Assembly: GCA_024636575.1 (NCBI GenBank)
Contig: JAGXGU010000024.1
Location: 1 to 12,928, forward strand
Reading direction: 5' to 3'
From: Altererythrobacter sp.
Lineage (GTDB): Bacteria; Pseudomonadota; Alphaproteobacteria; Sphingomonadales; Sphingomonadaceae
Length of the DNA: 12,928 nucleotides
Positions 1-7,033 of the stretch are shown in pieces. The position numbers and the translations under genes are program-made. Under the pieces are notes generated by a model that worked only from the letters and a program-made list of their open reading frames with translations, made no database searches and had not been told where the DNA came from. Each line of letters opens with the position of its first letter. Position 1 is the stretch's first letter.

Positions 1-744
1 CACTTCCGCGATAGCTGCGCTGACCCGTCCGCTTTCGAGGAAATAGCGCGCCCGTTCCAGCCGCCGTTCGGGCTGCGGAGAAGGCGACGATTCGCGGCGG
101 ATAATGAACAATTCGCTCAATTCGCGCCGGAACCGGTCAAACGAAGGTTCTTCCGTGGAATCGGACAATTCCGGCCCCAGCCCTTCCAGCCGGGCGAGCA
201 ATTGATCGAGCGTGACAGGGTTGCGCGATGTTTCGATCACCGTGTTGACCGCGTTGGGCAGGGCATCACTGAACCGGATACGCAATTGGTCCGCCAGATA
301 GCCAAGTTCCGCACCGCGTTCCATCGTGCGGCGGGTGGCAAAGGCAATCAGCAAACCTTCGGCGCGCGCCACATTACCTGCTGATGCCTGCGTTTGCAGA
401 TCCAATTGCGCGAGCCGCTGCTCTGCCGCCGCGAGCCGTTGATTCAGGCCGCCTTGCTGCTCGGTCACGCGCTCTACAGCTTGCGTGGCCTGTACTGCCG
501 CCTCGACCTGAGCCGCGGTTTCCGACGGGCTGGGGCTGGGGCCAGGCGGGATTGCTTCGCCGCCGAGCACGGCCGCAGCTTCATTATCAGGAGAAGTCTT
601 GATGACCCCGTCCCAATTTCCCTCCATCCGGTAAGCGATGTAGCCAACCACAGATGCGCCCAGCAAGAATGATCCCCCGGTGGCCCACAGAATCGTCCGC
701 AGCGGCACCGCCTTTCGGCTGGTCTGGCTAGAATATTTTTCCAT
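1..744 (-). CDS. Mitofilin-like inner-membrane protein, 3' end beyond the window
   Basis: The minus strand is open from an ATG at 744 to the window edge, giving 248 residues without the C-terminus. The visible protein has a short basic N-terminus, one membrane span at about 15-38, a Pro/Ser-rich linker at about 64-74, and a predicted coiled coil at about 75-122. A helical region rich in charged residues follows to the end. This layout matches alphaproteobacterial COG4223/mitofilin-family proteins, bacterial relatives of Mic60, which lie in the inner membrane with the coiled coil in the periplasm and act in membrane shaping and contact sites. The gene starts 52 bases after hemD and is probably cotranscribed with it; this neighbourhood is typical for the family. 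The start is not certain: the frame is open upstream to another ATG at 846 inside hemD. I prefer 744 because a CAGG lies about 7 bases upstream and it avoids a long overlap. The family call rests on architecture and context, not on a catalytic motif. Confidence 0.75.
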   Translation of the reverse strand, partial: MEKYSSQTSRKAVPLRTILWATGGSFLLGASVVGYIAYRMEGNWDGVIKTSPDNEAAAVLGGEAIPPGPSPSPSETAAQVEAAVQATQAVERVTEQQGGLNQRLAAAEQRLAQLDLQTQASAGNVARAEGLLIAFATRRTMERGAELGYLADQLRIRFSDALPNAVNTVIETSRNPVTLDQLLARLEGLGPELSDSTEEPSFDRFRRELSELFIIRRESSPSPQPERRLERARYFLESGRVSAAIAEV

Positions 745-796
745 CAATACCTGTTCTGCAACCCGTGCCCCAGTCTCAAGTGAAAGAGCCTTTGTT

Positions 797-1492
797 TCAA
801 GGGTCTTGGCACATGTCCTTTGCCAAGGCCAGCAATGCGCTGTCATTCGGGCTGGCTGCATGGTGAATTCCGCCCCAATCGCCGCCGATATCCTCTGTCA
901 CCCGCGGCCCCAAGGCTGCAAGGACAAGCGCATTGGTGGCGATGCCAAGCCGTGCGCATTCATCGGCGAAATGCCTGGCCGCCGCAGCAGAATGAAGCAA
1001 CACAATACCGCCTGATTGCAACAACTTGGCGAAGTTCGGCAAGATGCAGGACGGGGCCGCTTGATAGACGGTACGTTCTTCGACGCTGACCCCGCCGGGC
1101 ACATCAAGTGCTACCCGTTCAGCGCCGCAAAGACGCAAGAATCGCAGCGGCGCGGGGCCGGCGTGACTTCCGGGCCGAAGCAGTGATTGCAGCCCTCCAT
1201 TGCCGATTCGCTCGACAGAAAAACCGGCCTTGATCGCCAGATCCGCAGTCATCTTGCCCACCGCGTGGACCGGTTTGCTGCGCAGCATATCCAACTGCGG
1301 GCCGCCATGACGGATCGCATTGGCGCTGCCGATCAGCAGCGCGTCGATGGTGGCGGGGTCGGGTACATCCCACACCGCAGGCCGGATTTCGAACAGCGGT
1401 TCACCGTAAATATCCAGTCCCAATGCACGCCCGGCAGCAATCGTGGCAGAAAGCCCCGGCTGCGGACGTATCGCAAAGACTTTCCCGATCAA
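797..1492 (-). CDS. hemD: Uroporphyrinogen-III synthase (TTG start)
   Basis: This enzyme closes linear hydroxymethylbilane, with inversion of ring D, to uroporphyrinogen III, the common precursor of haem, sirohaem and related tetrapyrroles, in the cytoplasm. The frame encodes 231 residues from TTG at 1492, normal for this poorly conserved family. Recognisable patches are RPQPG (9-13), PLFEI (32-36), LLIGSANAIR (52-61), VGKMTADLA (78-86), ERTVYQA (139-145) and ALGPRVTE (193-200). They follow the usual two-lobe HemD order. The frame is open further upstream inside hemC, but homology begins at IGKVFAIRP, so translation most likely begins at the TTG whose last two bases are shared with the hemC TGA stop (TTGA overlap). 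That points to translational coupling, and position after hemC supports the assignment strongly. GTG or ATG alternatives near this point are lacking. Confidence 0.9.
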   Translation of the reverse strand: MIGKVFAIRPQPGLSATIAAGRALGLDIYGEPLFEIRPAVWDVPDPATIDALLIGSANAIRHGGPQLDMLRSKPVHAVGKMTADLAIKAGFSVERIGNGGLQSLLRPGSHAGPAPLRFLRLCGAERVALDVPGGVSVEERTVYQAAPSCILPNFAKLLQSGGIVLLHSAAAARHFADECARLGIATNALVLAALGPRVTEDIGGDWGGIHHAASPNDSALLALAKDMCQDP

Positions 1493-2457
1493 GGAACGGC
1501 CCCCTGCGCTCCGCCGAAATGGACGCTGATTGCGGTGTTGGCGCGGGCCAGCAAATCCCCGGCGAGGCGGGCCGGACCGCCGGTATCGCCAACATCGAAT
1601 GTCAGGCTTCCCTCCACCCGCTCGGCCCCGTCGGCACTGTAGAGTACCGATTGCAAGGTCATCCGATCGCCGCACAGCATACTGAGCACCGCGATGGGAC
1701 TGTGACAATTGCCGCCCAGCGCGGCCAGCAAGGCGCGCTCCGCCATAATCGCGGTGTGACTGGGGGCGTGATCGATCGCGGCGACCAGCGCGCGGGTTTT
1801 TGCGTCATTCGTCCGGCATTCGACGCCGATCGCTCCTTGTGCCGGGGCAGGCAGCCATTCCTCCACCTCCAGCGGGGTTCCGGTGCCGGTCCGGCCCAGC
1901 CGCTCAAGCCCTGCCGCCGCCAGCAAGGTCACGTCCGCTTCCCCCGCCGCCAGTTTGGCCAGCCGCAAGGCGACATTGCCGCGAAACATCACGATTTCGC
2001 AATCCGGTCGGCGGCTGAGCATCTGGGCGGCGCGGCGCGGCGCACTGGTGCCCACCCTCGCCCCCTGGGGAATCCCGGCAATGCTGGAAGCGCCGATCAG
2101 GACATCGCGCACATCGGCGCGCGGCAGGATCGCGGCGATTGTCAATTCAGGCGGGCGGATGGTCTCCACATCCTTCATTGAATGAACGGCCAGATCGATA
2201 TGGCCTTCACCCAGCCAGGCATCCAGTTCCTTGGTCCACAAGGCCTTGCCGCCGATATCGGCCAGCGGCACATCCACGATTTTGTCCCCGCTCGCCCTTA
2301 CCGGAACCAGCTCGACCGCATTTTCATCCCAGCCATGCGCGGCACACAGCCTGCTGCGCGCCTCATGGGCCTGCGCCATGGCCAATGGTGACTGGCGGGT
2401 GCCCAATCGCAGCATGGCGGGCCGAAGCTTGGAAACGGGATCGGATGGTCTGTTCAT
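1489..2457 (-). CDS. hemC: Hydroxymethylbilane synthase (porphobilinogen deaminase)
   Basis: HemC polymerises four porphobilinogen molecules into hydroxymethylbilane on a covalently bound dipyrromethane cofactor. The 322-residue product shows RLGTRQSPLA (17-26), HSMKD with the catalytic Asp at about 96, GTSAPRR (136-142), FRGNV (158-162) and the cofactor loop GGNCHSPIA, where Cys251 is the expected attachment residue. Length is normal for the family, about 10 residues longer at the N-terminus. I start at ATG 2457; an in-frame ATG at 2493 would add 12 residues that look like shadow coding and would leave only 22 bases to tsaD. There is no clear Shine-Dalgarno upstream of 2457, but a good -10-like TATGAT lies 9 bases before it. 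The gene is first in a hemC-hemD-mitofilin-like operon and diverges from tsaD. Confidence 0.96.
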   Translation of the reverse strand: MNRPSDPVSKLRPAMLRLGTRQSPLAMAQAHEARSRLCAAHGWDENAVELVPVRASGDKIVDVPLADIGGKALWTKELDAWLGEGHIDLAVHSMKDVETIRPPELTIAAILPRADVRDVLIGASSIAGIPQGARVGTSAPRRAAQMLSRRPDCEIVMFRGNVALRLAKLAAGEADVTLLAAAGLERLGRTGTGTPLEVEEWLPAPAQGAIGVECRTNDAKTRALVAAIDHAPSHTAIMAERALLAALGGNCHSPIAVLSMLCGDRMTLQSVLYSADGAERVEGSLTFDVGDTGGPARLAGDLLARANTAISVHFGGAQGAVP

Positions 2458-2466
2458 GGGGTCCAA

Positions 2467-2472
2467 ATCATA
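2467..2472 (-). promoter_or_regulatory. Possible -10 element for hemC
   Basis: On the minus strand the hexamer reads TATGAT, five of six matches to TATAAT. It sits in the 58-base divergent gap between hemC and tsaD, and the expected initiation point falls only a few bases before the hemC ATG. The -35 region is poor (best candidate about three of six). If used, it would yield a very short or leaderless 5' end. Call by eye only. Confidence 0.35.
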
Positions 2473-2515
2473 GCGTTTGCTTGCCCTAGCCATCCATCTC
2501 GTTCAGGGGAAGCCC

Positions 2516-3550
2516 ATGGGGATCGTGCTCGGAATAGAATCCAGTTGCGACGAAACTGCTGCGGCCCTGGTCACCACTGACCGCAGGATAGTCGCGCAGG
2601 TGATCGCTTCGCAGATAGAGGCGCATGCGCCCTATGGCGGGGTCGTGCCCGAAATCGCCGCGCGCGCGCATGCCGAAATCCTCACCCCCATAATCGCGCA
2701 GGTCATGGCCCAAGGGGGCGTCGAACTCAGCGATCTGGATGCCATTGCCGCCACTGCCGGGCCAGGCCTGATCGGCGGCGTGATGGTCGGCCTGGTCACT
2801 GCCAAGGCGCTGGCGATGGCGAGCGGCGTTCCCCTGATCGCGGTCAACCACCTGGAAGGACACGCGCTGAGCCCGCGGCTGGCCGACCCCACCCTTGAAT
2901 TCCCTTACGCCTTGCTGCTGGTGTCGGGCGGCCATTGCCAGATATTGCGGGTAGAAGGCGTCGGCCAATACCGCCGACTGGCCACCACCATCGACGATGC
3001 GCTGGGTGAGGCGTTCGACAAGACCGCGAAATTGCTCGGTCTCGGCTATCCCGGCGGGCCCGCGGTCGAAAAACTGGCGCTTACAGGCGATCCGACGGCA
3101 GTTCCCCTGCCCCGCCCGCTGGTCGGCAGCGGCGAACCGCATTTCTCCTTCGCCGGCCTGAAGAGTGCGGTGATGCGCGCCAAGGACAGCGGCAAGCACA
3201 GCGATGCCGATATCGCGGCCAGTTTCCAGCAGGCGGCCATCGATTGCGTGCTCGACCGGCTGCGCGTTTCCCTGGACTGCGCCGAGACATTGCCCGCCCT
3301 GGTTGTCGCTGGCGGGGTTGCGGCGAATACGGCGATTCGCGGCGCGCTGGAAGGATTTGCGGCGCAGCGCGGAATGCAATTCGTCGCGCCGCCGATGGCG
3401 CTGTGCACCGATAATGCCGCGATGATCGCCTGGGCCGGCGCAGAGCGGCTGGCGAGCGGCCAGTCCGATTCGCTCGATTTTGCCGCCCGCCCGCGCTGGC
3501 CGCTCGATCCCGATGCCGAAACAGTGCGCGGCGCAGGAGCCAAGGGATGA
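2516..3550 (+). CDS. tsaD: tRNA N6-adenosine threonylcarbamoyltransferase TsaD
   Basis: TsaD moves threonylcarbamoyl from threonylcarbamoyl-AMP onto A37 of ANN-decoding tRNAs (t6A), working in the cytoplasm with TsaB and TsaE. The 344-residue product is full length for the Kae1/TsaD family. It shows GIESSCDETAAAL (6-18), the metal-binding HLEGH (His112, His116), LLVSGGHCQI (134-143), the DDALGEAFDKTAKLLGL block (160-176), FSFAGLKSAV (210-219), VVAGGVAAN (263-271) and CTDNAAMIAWAG (297-308). The start at 2516 follows a good ribosome-binding site (AGGGGA, about 5 bases upstream) and puts the conserved N-terminus at residue 3; an upstream in-frame start at 2477 would add 13 unconserved residues. 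The stop overlaps the gpsA start (ATGA). It diverges from hemC, an arrangement often seen in Sphingomonadales. Confidence 0.97.
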   Translation: MGIVLGIESSCDETAAALVTTDRRIVAQVIASQIEAHAPYGGVVPEIAARAHAEILTPIIAQVMAQGGVELSDLDAIAATAGPGLIGGVMVGLVTAKALAMASGVPLIAVNHLEGHALSPRLADPTLEFPYALLLVSGGHCQILRVEGVGQYRRLATTIDDALGEAFDKTAKLLGLGYPGGPAVEKLALTGDPTAVPLPRPLVGSGEPHFSFAGLKSAVMRAKDSGKHSDADIAASFQQAAIDCVLDRLRVSLDCAETLPALVVAGGVAANTAIRGALEGFAAQRGMQFVAPPMALCTDNAAMIAWAGAERLASGQSDSLDFAARPRWPLDPDAETVRGAGAKG

Positions 3551-4551
3551 ACGCGAAGCGCACACCGATCGGCGTTTTGGGCGCGGGGGCATGGGGCACC
3601 GCTCTGGCGCAAATGCTCGCTTCCGACGGGCGGAATGTGCTGATCTGGGCGCTGGAGCCGGAACTGGTGGAGGAAATCAACACCCACCACACCAACAGCC
3701 TCTATCTGCCTTCCGCCAAGCTTGCGGCCAGCATCATCGCGACGGGAAACCTCGATGAATTCACAGCCTGCGATGCGGCGCTGGTGGTTACCCCCGCGCA
3801 GCATCTTGGGCGGGTTCTGGGCGGCATGAGCGCGCATCCGCGCGATCTGGTGCTGTGCAGCAAGGGTATCGAAGCGGGCACCGGCCGGTTGATGAACGAT
3901 GTCGCGAAAGCCGCCGCGCCCGGCAGCGACATTGCGATCCTGTCCGGCCCGACCTTCGCCCATGAAGTGGCTGCCGGCCTGCCGACTGCCGTAACGCTGG
4001 CCTGCGGCGGGGGAGAGGAACAATGGGAACGCCTGGCCCCGGTCATCGCCCGTCCACAATTCCGCCCCTATTACTCCGATGATGTTACAGGCGCAGAAAT
4101 TGGCGGGGCAGTGAAGAACGTGCTGGCGATTGCCTGCGGCGTGGTGGACGGCCTCGGCCTCGGCCAGAACGCCCGTGCGGCGCTGATCGCGCGTGGCTAT
4201 GCAGAAATGCTGCGCTTTGGCGAGGCGTTGGGGGCGCAGCGCGATACTCTGGCGGGCCTATGCGGGCTGGGTGATCTGGTGCTGACCTGTTCGTCCACCT
4301 CCAGCCGCAATTTCTCGCTCGGCAAGGCGCTGGGCGAAGGGCAATCTGCCCAGGCGCTGATGGCCGACCGGCGCACCGTCGCAGAAGGCGCGCATACCGC
4401 GCCGGTACTGGTCGAACTGGCGGCGCAGAATAAGGTCGCAATGCCGATTGTGGCTGCGGTCCATCAATTGCTCGGCGGCGCGGCGGCAGGTAAAGTCGTC
4501 GCGCAATTGCTGTCCCGTCCGTTGACGACAGAGCAGGAATATCCAGCGTGA
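3547..4551 (+). CDS. gpsA: Glycerol-3-phosphate dehydrogenase [NAD(P)+]
   Basis: GpsA reduces dihydroxyacetone phosphate to sn-glycerol 3-phosphate, the backbone of membrane phospholipids, in the cytoplasm. The 334 residues show the Rossmann motif GAGAWG (12-17), SKGIE with the conserved Lys106, LSGPTFAHE (132-140), the catalytic lysine in GGAVKNVLA (Lys190), the N-A-R motif around 208-210 and GLGDLVLTC (240-248). Length is typical and nothing is missing. Its ATG overlaps the tsaD TGA (ATGA) and its TGA overlaps the GTG of the flippase gene, so the three genes are almost certainly one transcript with coupled translation. The functional link between tsaD and gpsA is not biochemical; their adjacency is common in alphaproteobacteria. 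Confidence 0.97.
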   Translation: MNAKRTPIGVLGAGAWGTALAQMLASDGRNVLIWALEPELVEEINTHHTNSLYLPSAKLAASIIATGNLDEFTACDAALVVTPAQHLGRVLGGMSAHPRDLVLCSKGIEAGTGRLMNDVAKAAAPGSDIAILSGPTFAHEVAAGLPTAVTLACGGGEEQWERLAPVIARPQFRPYYSDDVTGAEIGGAVKNVLAIACGVVDGLGLGQNARAALIARGYAEMLRFGEALGAQRDTLAGLCGLGDLVLTCSSTSSRNFSLGKALGEGQSAQALMADRRTVAEGAHTAPVLVELAAQNKVAMPIVAAVHQLLGGAAAGKVVAQLLSRPLTTEQEYPA

Positions 4552-6071
4552 CCGCAGCGACCGACCCCCTCCCTGAACGCACAGACGAAGGCGATATTGC
4601 TGCGCTGGCCAAGGGCGGCCGGACAAATTTCTTCGGCTTCCTCCTGCGGCTTGCCGCGCGGCTGCCGTTCCTATTCATTGCCGGGCGGCTGTACGGCGCC
4701 GAAGCGCTGGGCCGCTTTGCCTCCGCGCTGGTAATTGTCGAGCTGGTCGCGATGCTGTGCACCATGGGCGAAAAGCGCGGGCTGGCGCAGCGCCTGTCCG
4801 ATGGCGACGATGGCCAGGCCAATCATCTGGTGTTTGACGGTTTACTGGTGGCATTCCTGTTCGGCAGTGCAGGCGCATTGCTGCTGTATTCGATACCTGC
4901 CCTGATGTTCCCCAGCGGACAATATACGCAACTTGACCGGCTGATCGTGTTGGTGATCCCCGCCCTGGCAATGACCGAGATCGCGCTGTCCGCGCAGGCA
5001 TACAGGTTCGACATTGCGACAACTGTGCGCGCACGGGCGGTGGTGGAACCATGGACCATCTCGATCATGGCCGGGGTCTTTTTCTATATAATTCCTGCCA
5101 GCGGCCTGAGCATGGCCTATCTGGCGTCGATCATGGCGGCGGCCATGTTTGCCTTCTGGCCATTCATCAGGGAATACGGTCTGCCGCGCGGCTGGAGGCC
5201 CAATTTTGGCCGGATGGGCAGGCTTACCATCCGGGGGCTTCCCCTTGCGAGCGCCGATGCGATTGAATGGGGCACCCGGCGGCTGGACCTGTTTATCCTG
5301 GGCCTGTTCGCCGCGCCCGCTGCAGTCGGCGTCTATTACGTGGCGCAGCAGGTCGCCAGCCTGCCGCAGAAACTGAAAACCAGTTTCGAACCGATCCTGG
5401 GGCCAGTTATTACCCGCAACCTGAAAGAGAAAAACTACGCCGGGATTGCATCACAGGTCTGCCAGGTCGGTTTCTGGATCATTGCCGCGCAGGCAGGTAT
5501 TGCGTTGGCGCTGGGGGTTCCCGGCGAAGGCGTGATGGGTCTGGTCGGGCCGGGTTTTGTTGCCGGTACGGGCGCGCTGGCATTCCTGCTCGCTGCCGAA
5601 GTGGTGGCGGCCACCGCGGTCGTGTCGGAAGCAGCGCTGGTTTACATGGCACGGATGCGCAACCTGTCGATTTCCATTGCCACCATCCTGCTGCAAGCCG
5701 CCATGACCGTGGGTGTAATGATGCTGGCAGATCTTTACGGGCTGAGCGATTACTACCGCGCGGCGGGGGCTGCACTGTCCCTGATGCTGGCACTGGGGAT
5801 CATGTCCCTGACCAAGGCCTGGCTGCTATCGCGCATCCTGGGGCATCCGGTCAACAATTGGCGCTGGGCGTTGGTATGGGCCGCCGCGCCTGCTGTCGTG
5901 GTCGGTTTTCTGGCCACGCTGCTGCCGGAATGGGCAGAACTGTCCTTCGGCATTCCCGCAATCCTGCTGACCTATGGTTTCGTGATCTGGCACAAGGGCT
6001 TCGGACCGGAAGACCGGGTATTATTTCGCCGCAATCTGGGCGGCGATGCTGCCCCCGTGACAGGCGGTTGA
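4548..6071 (+). CDS. Polysaccharide/lipid-linked oligosaccharide flippase, MOP (Wzx/MviN-like) superfamily
   Basis: The 507-residue protein is very hydrophobic with roughly 12-14 predicted spans. Clear ones lie near 28-50, 57-73, 95-121, 131-151, 169-184, 188-206, 246-270, 307-324, 341-368, 374-394, 404-428, 438-459 and 465-481. A basic loop between spans (about 208-230, with RGWRPNFGRMGRLTIR) and the paired-half layout fit MOP-superfamily exporters such as Wzx-type flippases, which move undecaprenyl-linked sugars across the inner membrane. There is no single diagnostic motif, so the substrate (O-unit, exopolysaccharide or lipid II) cannot be read from sequence, and no glycosyltransferase lies nearby. 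It begins at a GTG overlapping the gpsA stop (GTGA), implying coupled translation. It is the last gene of the tsaD operon; a likely terminator begins at its stop codon. The charged N-terminal 25 residues are probably cytoplasmic. Confidence 0.8.
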   Translation: MTAATDPLPERTDEGDIAALAKGGRTNFFGFLLRLAARLPFLFIAGRLYGAEALGRFASALVIVELVAMLCTMGEKRGLAQRLSDGDDGQANHLVFDGLLVAFLFGSAGALLLYSIPALMFPSGQYTQLDRLIVLVIPALAMTEIALSAQAYRFDIATTVRARAVVEPWTISIMAGVFFYIIPASGLSMAYLASIMAAAMFAFWPFIREYGLPRGWRPNFGRMGRLTIRGLPLASADAIEWGTRRLDLFILGLFAAPAAVGVYYVAQQVASLPQKLKTSFEPILGPVITRNLKEKNYAGIASQVCQVGFWIIAAQAGIALALGVPGEGVMGLVGPGFVAGTGALAFLLAAEVVAATAVVSEAALVYMARMRNLSISIATILLQAAMTVGVMMLADLYGLSDYYRAAGAALSLMLALGIMSLTKAWLLSRILGHPVNNWRWALVWAAAPAVVVGFLATLLPEWAELSFGIPAILLTYGFVIWHKGFGPEDRVLFRRNLGGDAAPVTGG

Positions 6072-6100
6072 CGCGGGCGAACGCCGCGTTTTGTCTTTTT
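6071..6100 (+). terminator. Likely intrinsic terminator of the tsaD-gpsA-flippase operon
   Basis: ACGCGG at 6071-6076 pairs perfectly with CCGCGT at 6084-6089, leaving a 7-base loop. It is followed at once by the T-rich run TTTTGTCTTTTT (6089-6100). The stem starts on the last base of the flippase stop codon. The stem is only 6 bp (7 with a G-T pair) but all but two pairs are G-C, so termination is plausible. Confidence 0.65.
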
Positions 6101-6147
6101 ATCGCCGCCCCCTTTGCTCTGGCGATGCGCATGTCTAAGGAAGGGCC

Positions 6148-6888
6148 ATGACCTTTAGTCCCACCGCCGCAATAACCGCCGGAGCCTTGCTGATAGCCAT
6201 TCTGGCCTTCATCGGGGGTGCATCCAGCGGCGGGCAGATGGTGGCAGAAATGGACCGTGCAGCTCAGGCCGCGATTGCACAGGCGGGGGGTGAACCGATT
6301 ACCGCACGCTTCGCCACCAATGACGGCTGGCCGACACGCCACGCCATGCTCAGCGGCGGGCAAGGTGTGGACGAAGCAACCCGCGGAAGGATTGCCGAGG
6401 CGGTGGCCGCGATCCCTGGCGTTGGCGGAGTAAACTGGACCGATGGTACGATAGTCGCCGAAAATGTCGCCCTGTCATTCACGCCGCTGCATTGTCAGGA
6501 CGATGTCGAAGCGCTGCTGCGCGCCCGGACCATCCGGTTCGAGGAATCGAGTAGTTCGTTCGATCCATCCAGCCTGGAACTGCTGGATGAAGTGGCTGCT
6601 GCGCTGCAGCCCTGTCTGGGCAGTATCATCGCGATTACCGGGCATACCGACAGTTCCGGCACCGAAACGGGGAATCTGGTGCTTTCCCAGTCACGGGCTG
6701 TGGCAGTCAAGGAAGGCCTGATCAGCAGGGGCATACCCAGCGCAGGCTTGCGCGCACGCGGTGCCGGATCAAGCGAGCCGGCAGAAGGGCTGCTGCCTTC
6801 GGATCCGGCCAACCGCCGTATCGAATTTTCGGTAATTGCAACCGTGCCGATTGCGCCGACACCGGTCGATACACCGGGGCCGCGATAA
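6148..6888 (+). CDS. Membrane-anchored OmpA-family peptidoglycan-binding protein
   Basis: The 246-residue product has an N-terminal hydrophobic segment at about 6-25 that could be a signal anchor or signal peptide; no lipobox cysteine is present. A middle region at about 74-112 resembles a divergent BON-like repeat. The C-terminal OmpA-like domain at about 118-232 has GHTDSSG (165-171), LSQSRA (179-184), a G-A-G turn near 205-207 and NRRIEF (222-227). Asp168 and Arg183 align by motif with the OmpA residues that bind diaminopimelate, so non-covalent peptidoglycan binding in the periplasm is expected. Cys116 and Cys156 flank the first part of the domain and could form a disulfide. A Pro/Thr-rich tail ends the protein. 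A strong ribosome-binding site (AAGGAAGG) lies just upstream of 6148. It follows a terminator, so it probably starts its own transcript with the two downstream membrane genes. Confidence 0.88.
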   Translation: MTFSPTAAITAGALLIAILAFIGGASSGGQMVAEMDRAAQAAIAQAGGEPITARFATNDGWPTRHAMLSGGQGVDEATRGRIAEAVAAIPGVGGVNWTDGTIVAENVALSFTPLHCQDDVEALLRARTIRFEESSSSFDPSSLELLDEVAAALQPCLGSIIAITGHTDSSGTETGNLVLSQSRAVAVKEGLISRGIPSAGLRARGAGSSEPAEGLLPSDPANRRIEFSVIATVPIAPTPVDTPGPR

Positions 6889-6919
6889 TGCCGGTGCCAG
6901 AAAGCGGGATTTGCTGAAT

Positions 6920-7033
6920 ATGCCTATAGTGTTTGAACTGATGATCCTGTTGCTGGTTGCCTATGGCATCGGGATCGGGCTTGGCTGGGCTCTATGGGGC
7001 CGCGGCATTGCGCATGACGAAGGGTACGAATGA
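6920..7033 (+). CDS. Small single-span membrane protein (37 residues), unknown function
   Basis: The frame encodes 37 residues: a short acidic N-terminus, one hydrophobic span at about 5-26, and a short polar tail containing GRGIAHDEG. I do not recognise the family. Support comes from its position: its TGA overlaps the ATG of the following helix-hairpin-helix gene (ATGA), and it lies 31 bases after the OmpA-like gene on the same strand. The start is not settled. ATG 6920 has no clear ribosome-binding site, and a TTG at 6911 in the same frame lies behind an AG-rich stretch. The Arg after the span suggests N-out/C-in topology by the positive-inside rule. It may assist or pair with the membrane-anchored protein encoded next; that is inference. 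Confidence 0.65.
   Translation: MPIVFELMILLLVAYGIGIGLGWALWGRGIAHDEGYE

Noticed and set aside
1493..1708. Upstream ATG extension of hemD
   Set aside because: The extra residues come from hemC sequence in another frame and do not resemble HemD; the TTG at 1492 fits the conserved N-terminus.
1423..2181. 252-codon plus-strand frame opposite hemC/hemD
   Set aside because: Antisense to two confirmed haem genes and low-complexity Gln/Arg/Gly-rich; no ribosome-binding site or motif.
2486..3592. 368-codon minus-strand frame opposite tsaD
   Set aside because: Shadow of tsaD with no recognisable domain; it would also run through the hemC promoter gap.
5267..6151. 294-codon plus-strand frame overlapping the flippase
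   Set aside because: Out-of-frame with a convincing multi-span protein; the Arg/Gly-rich translation has no membrane segments or motifs.
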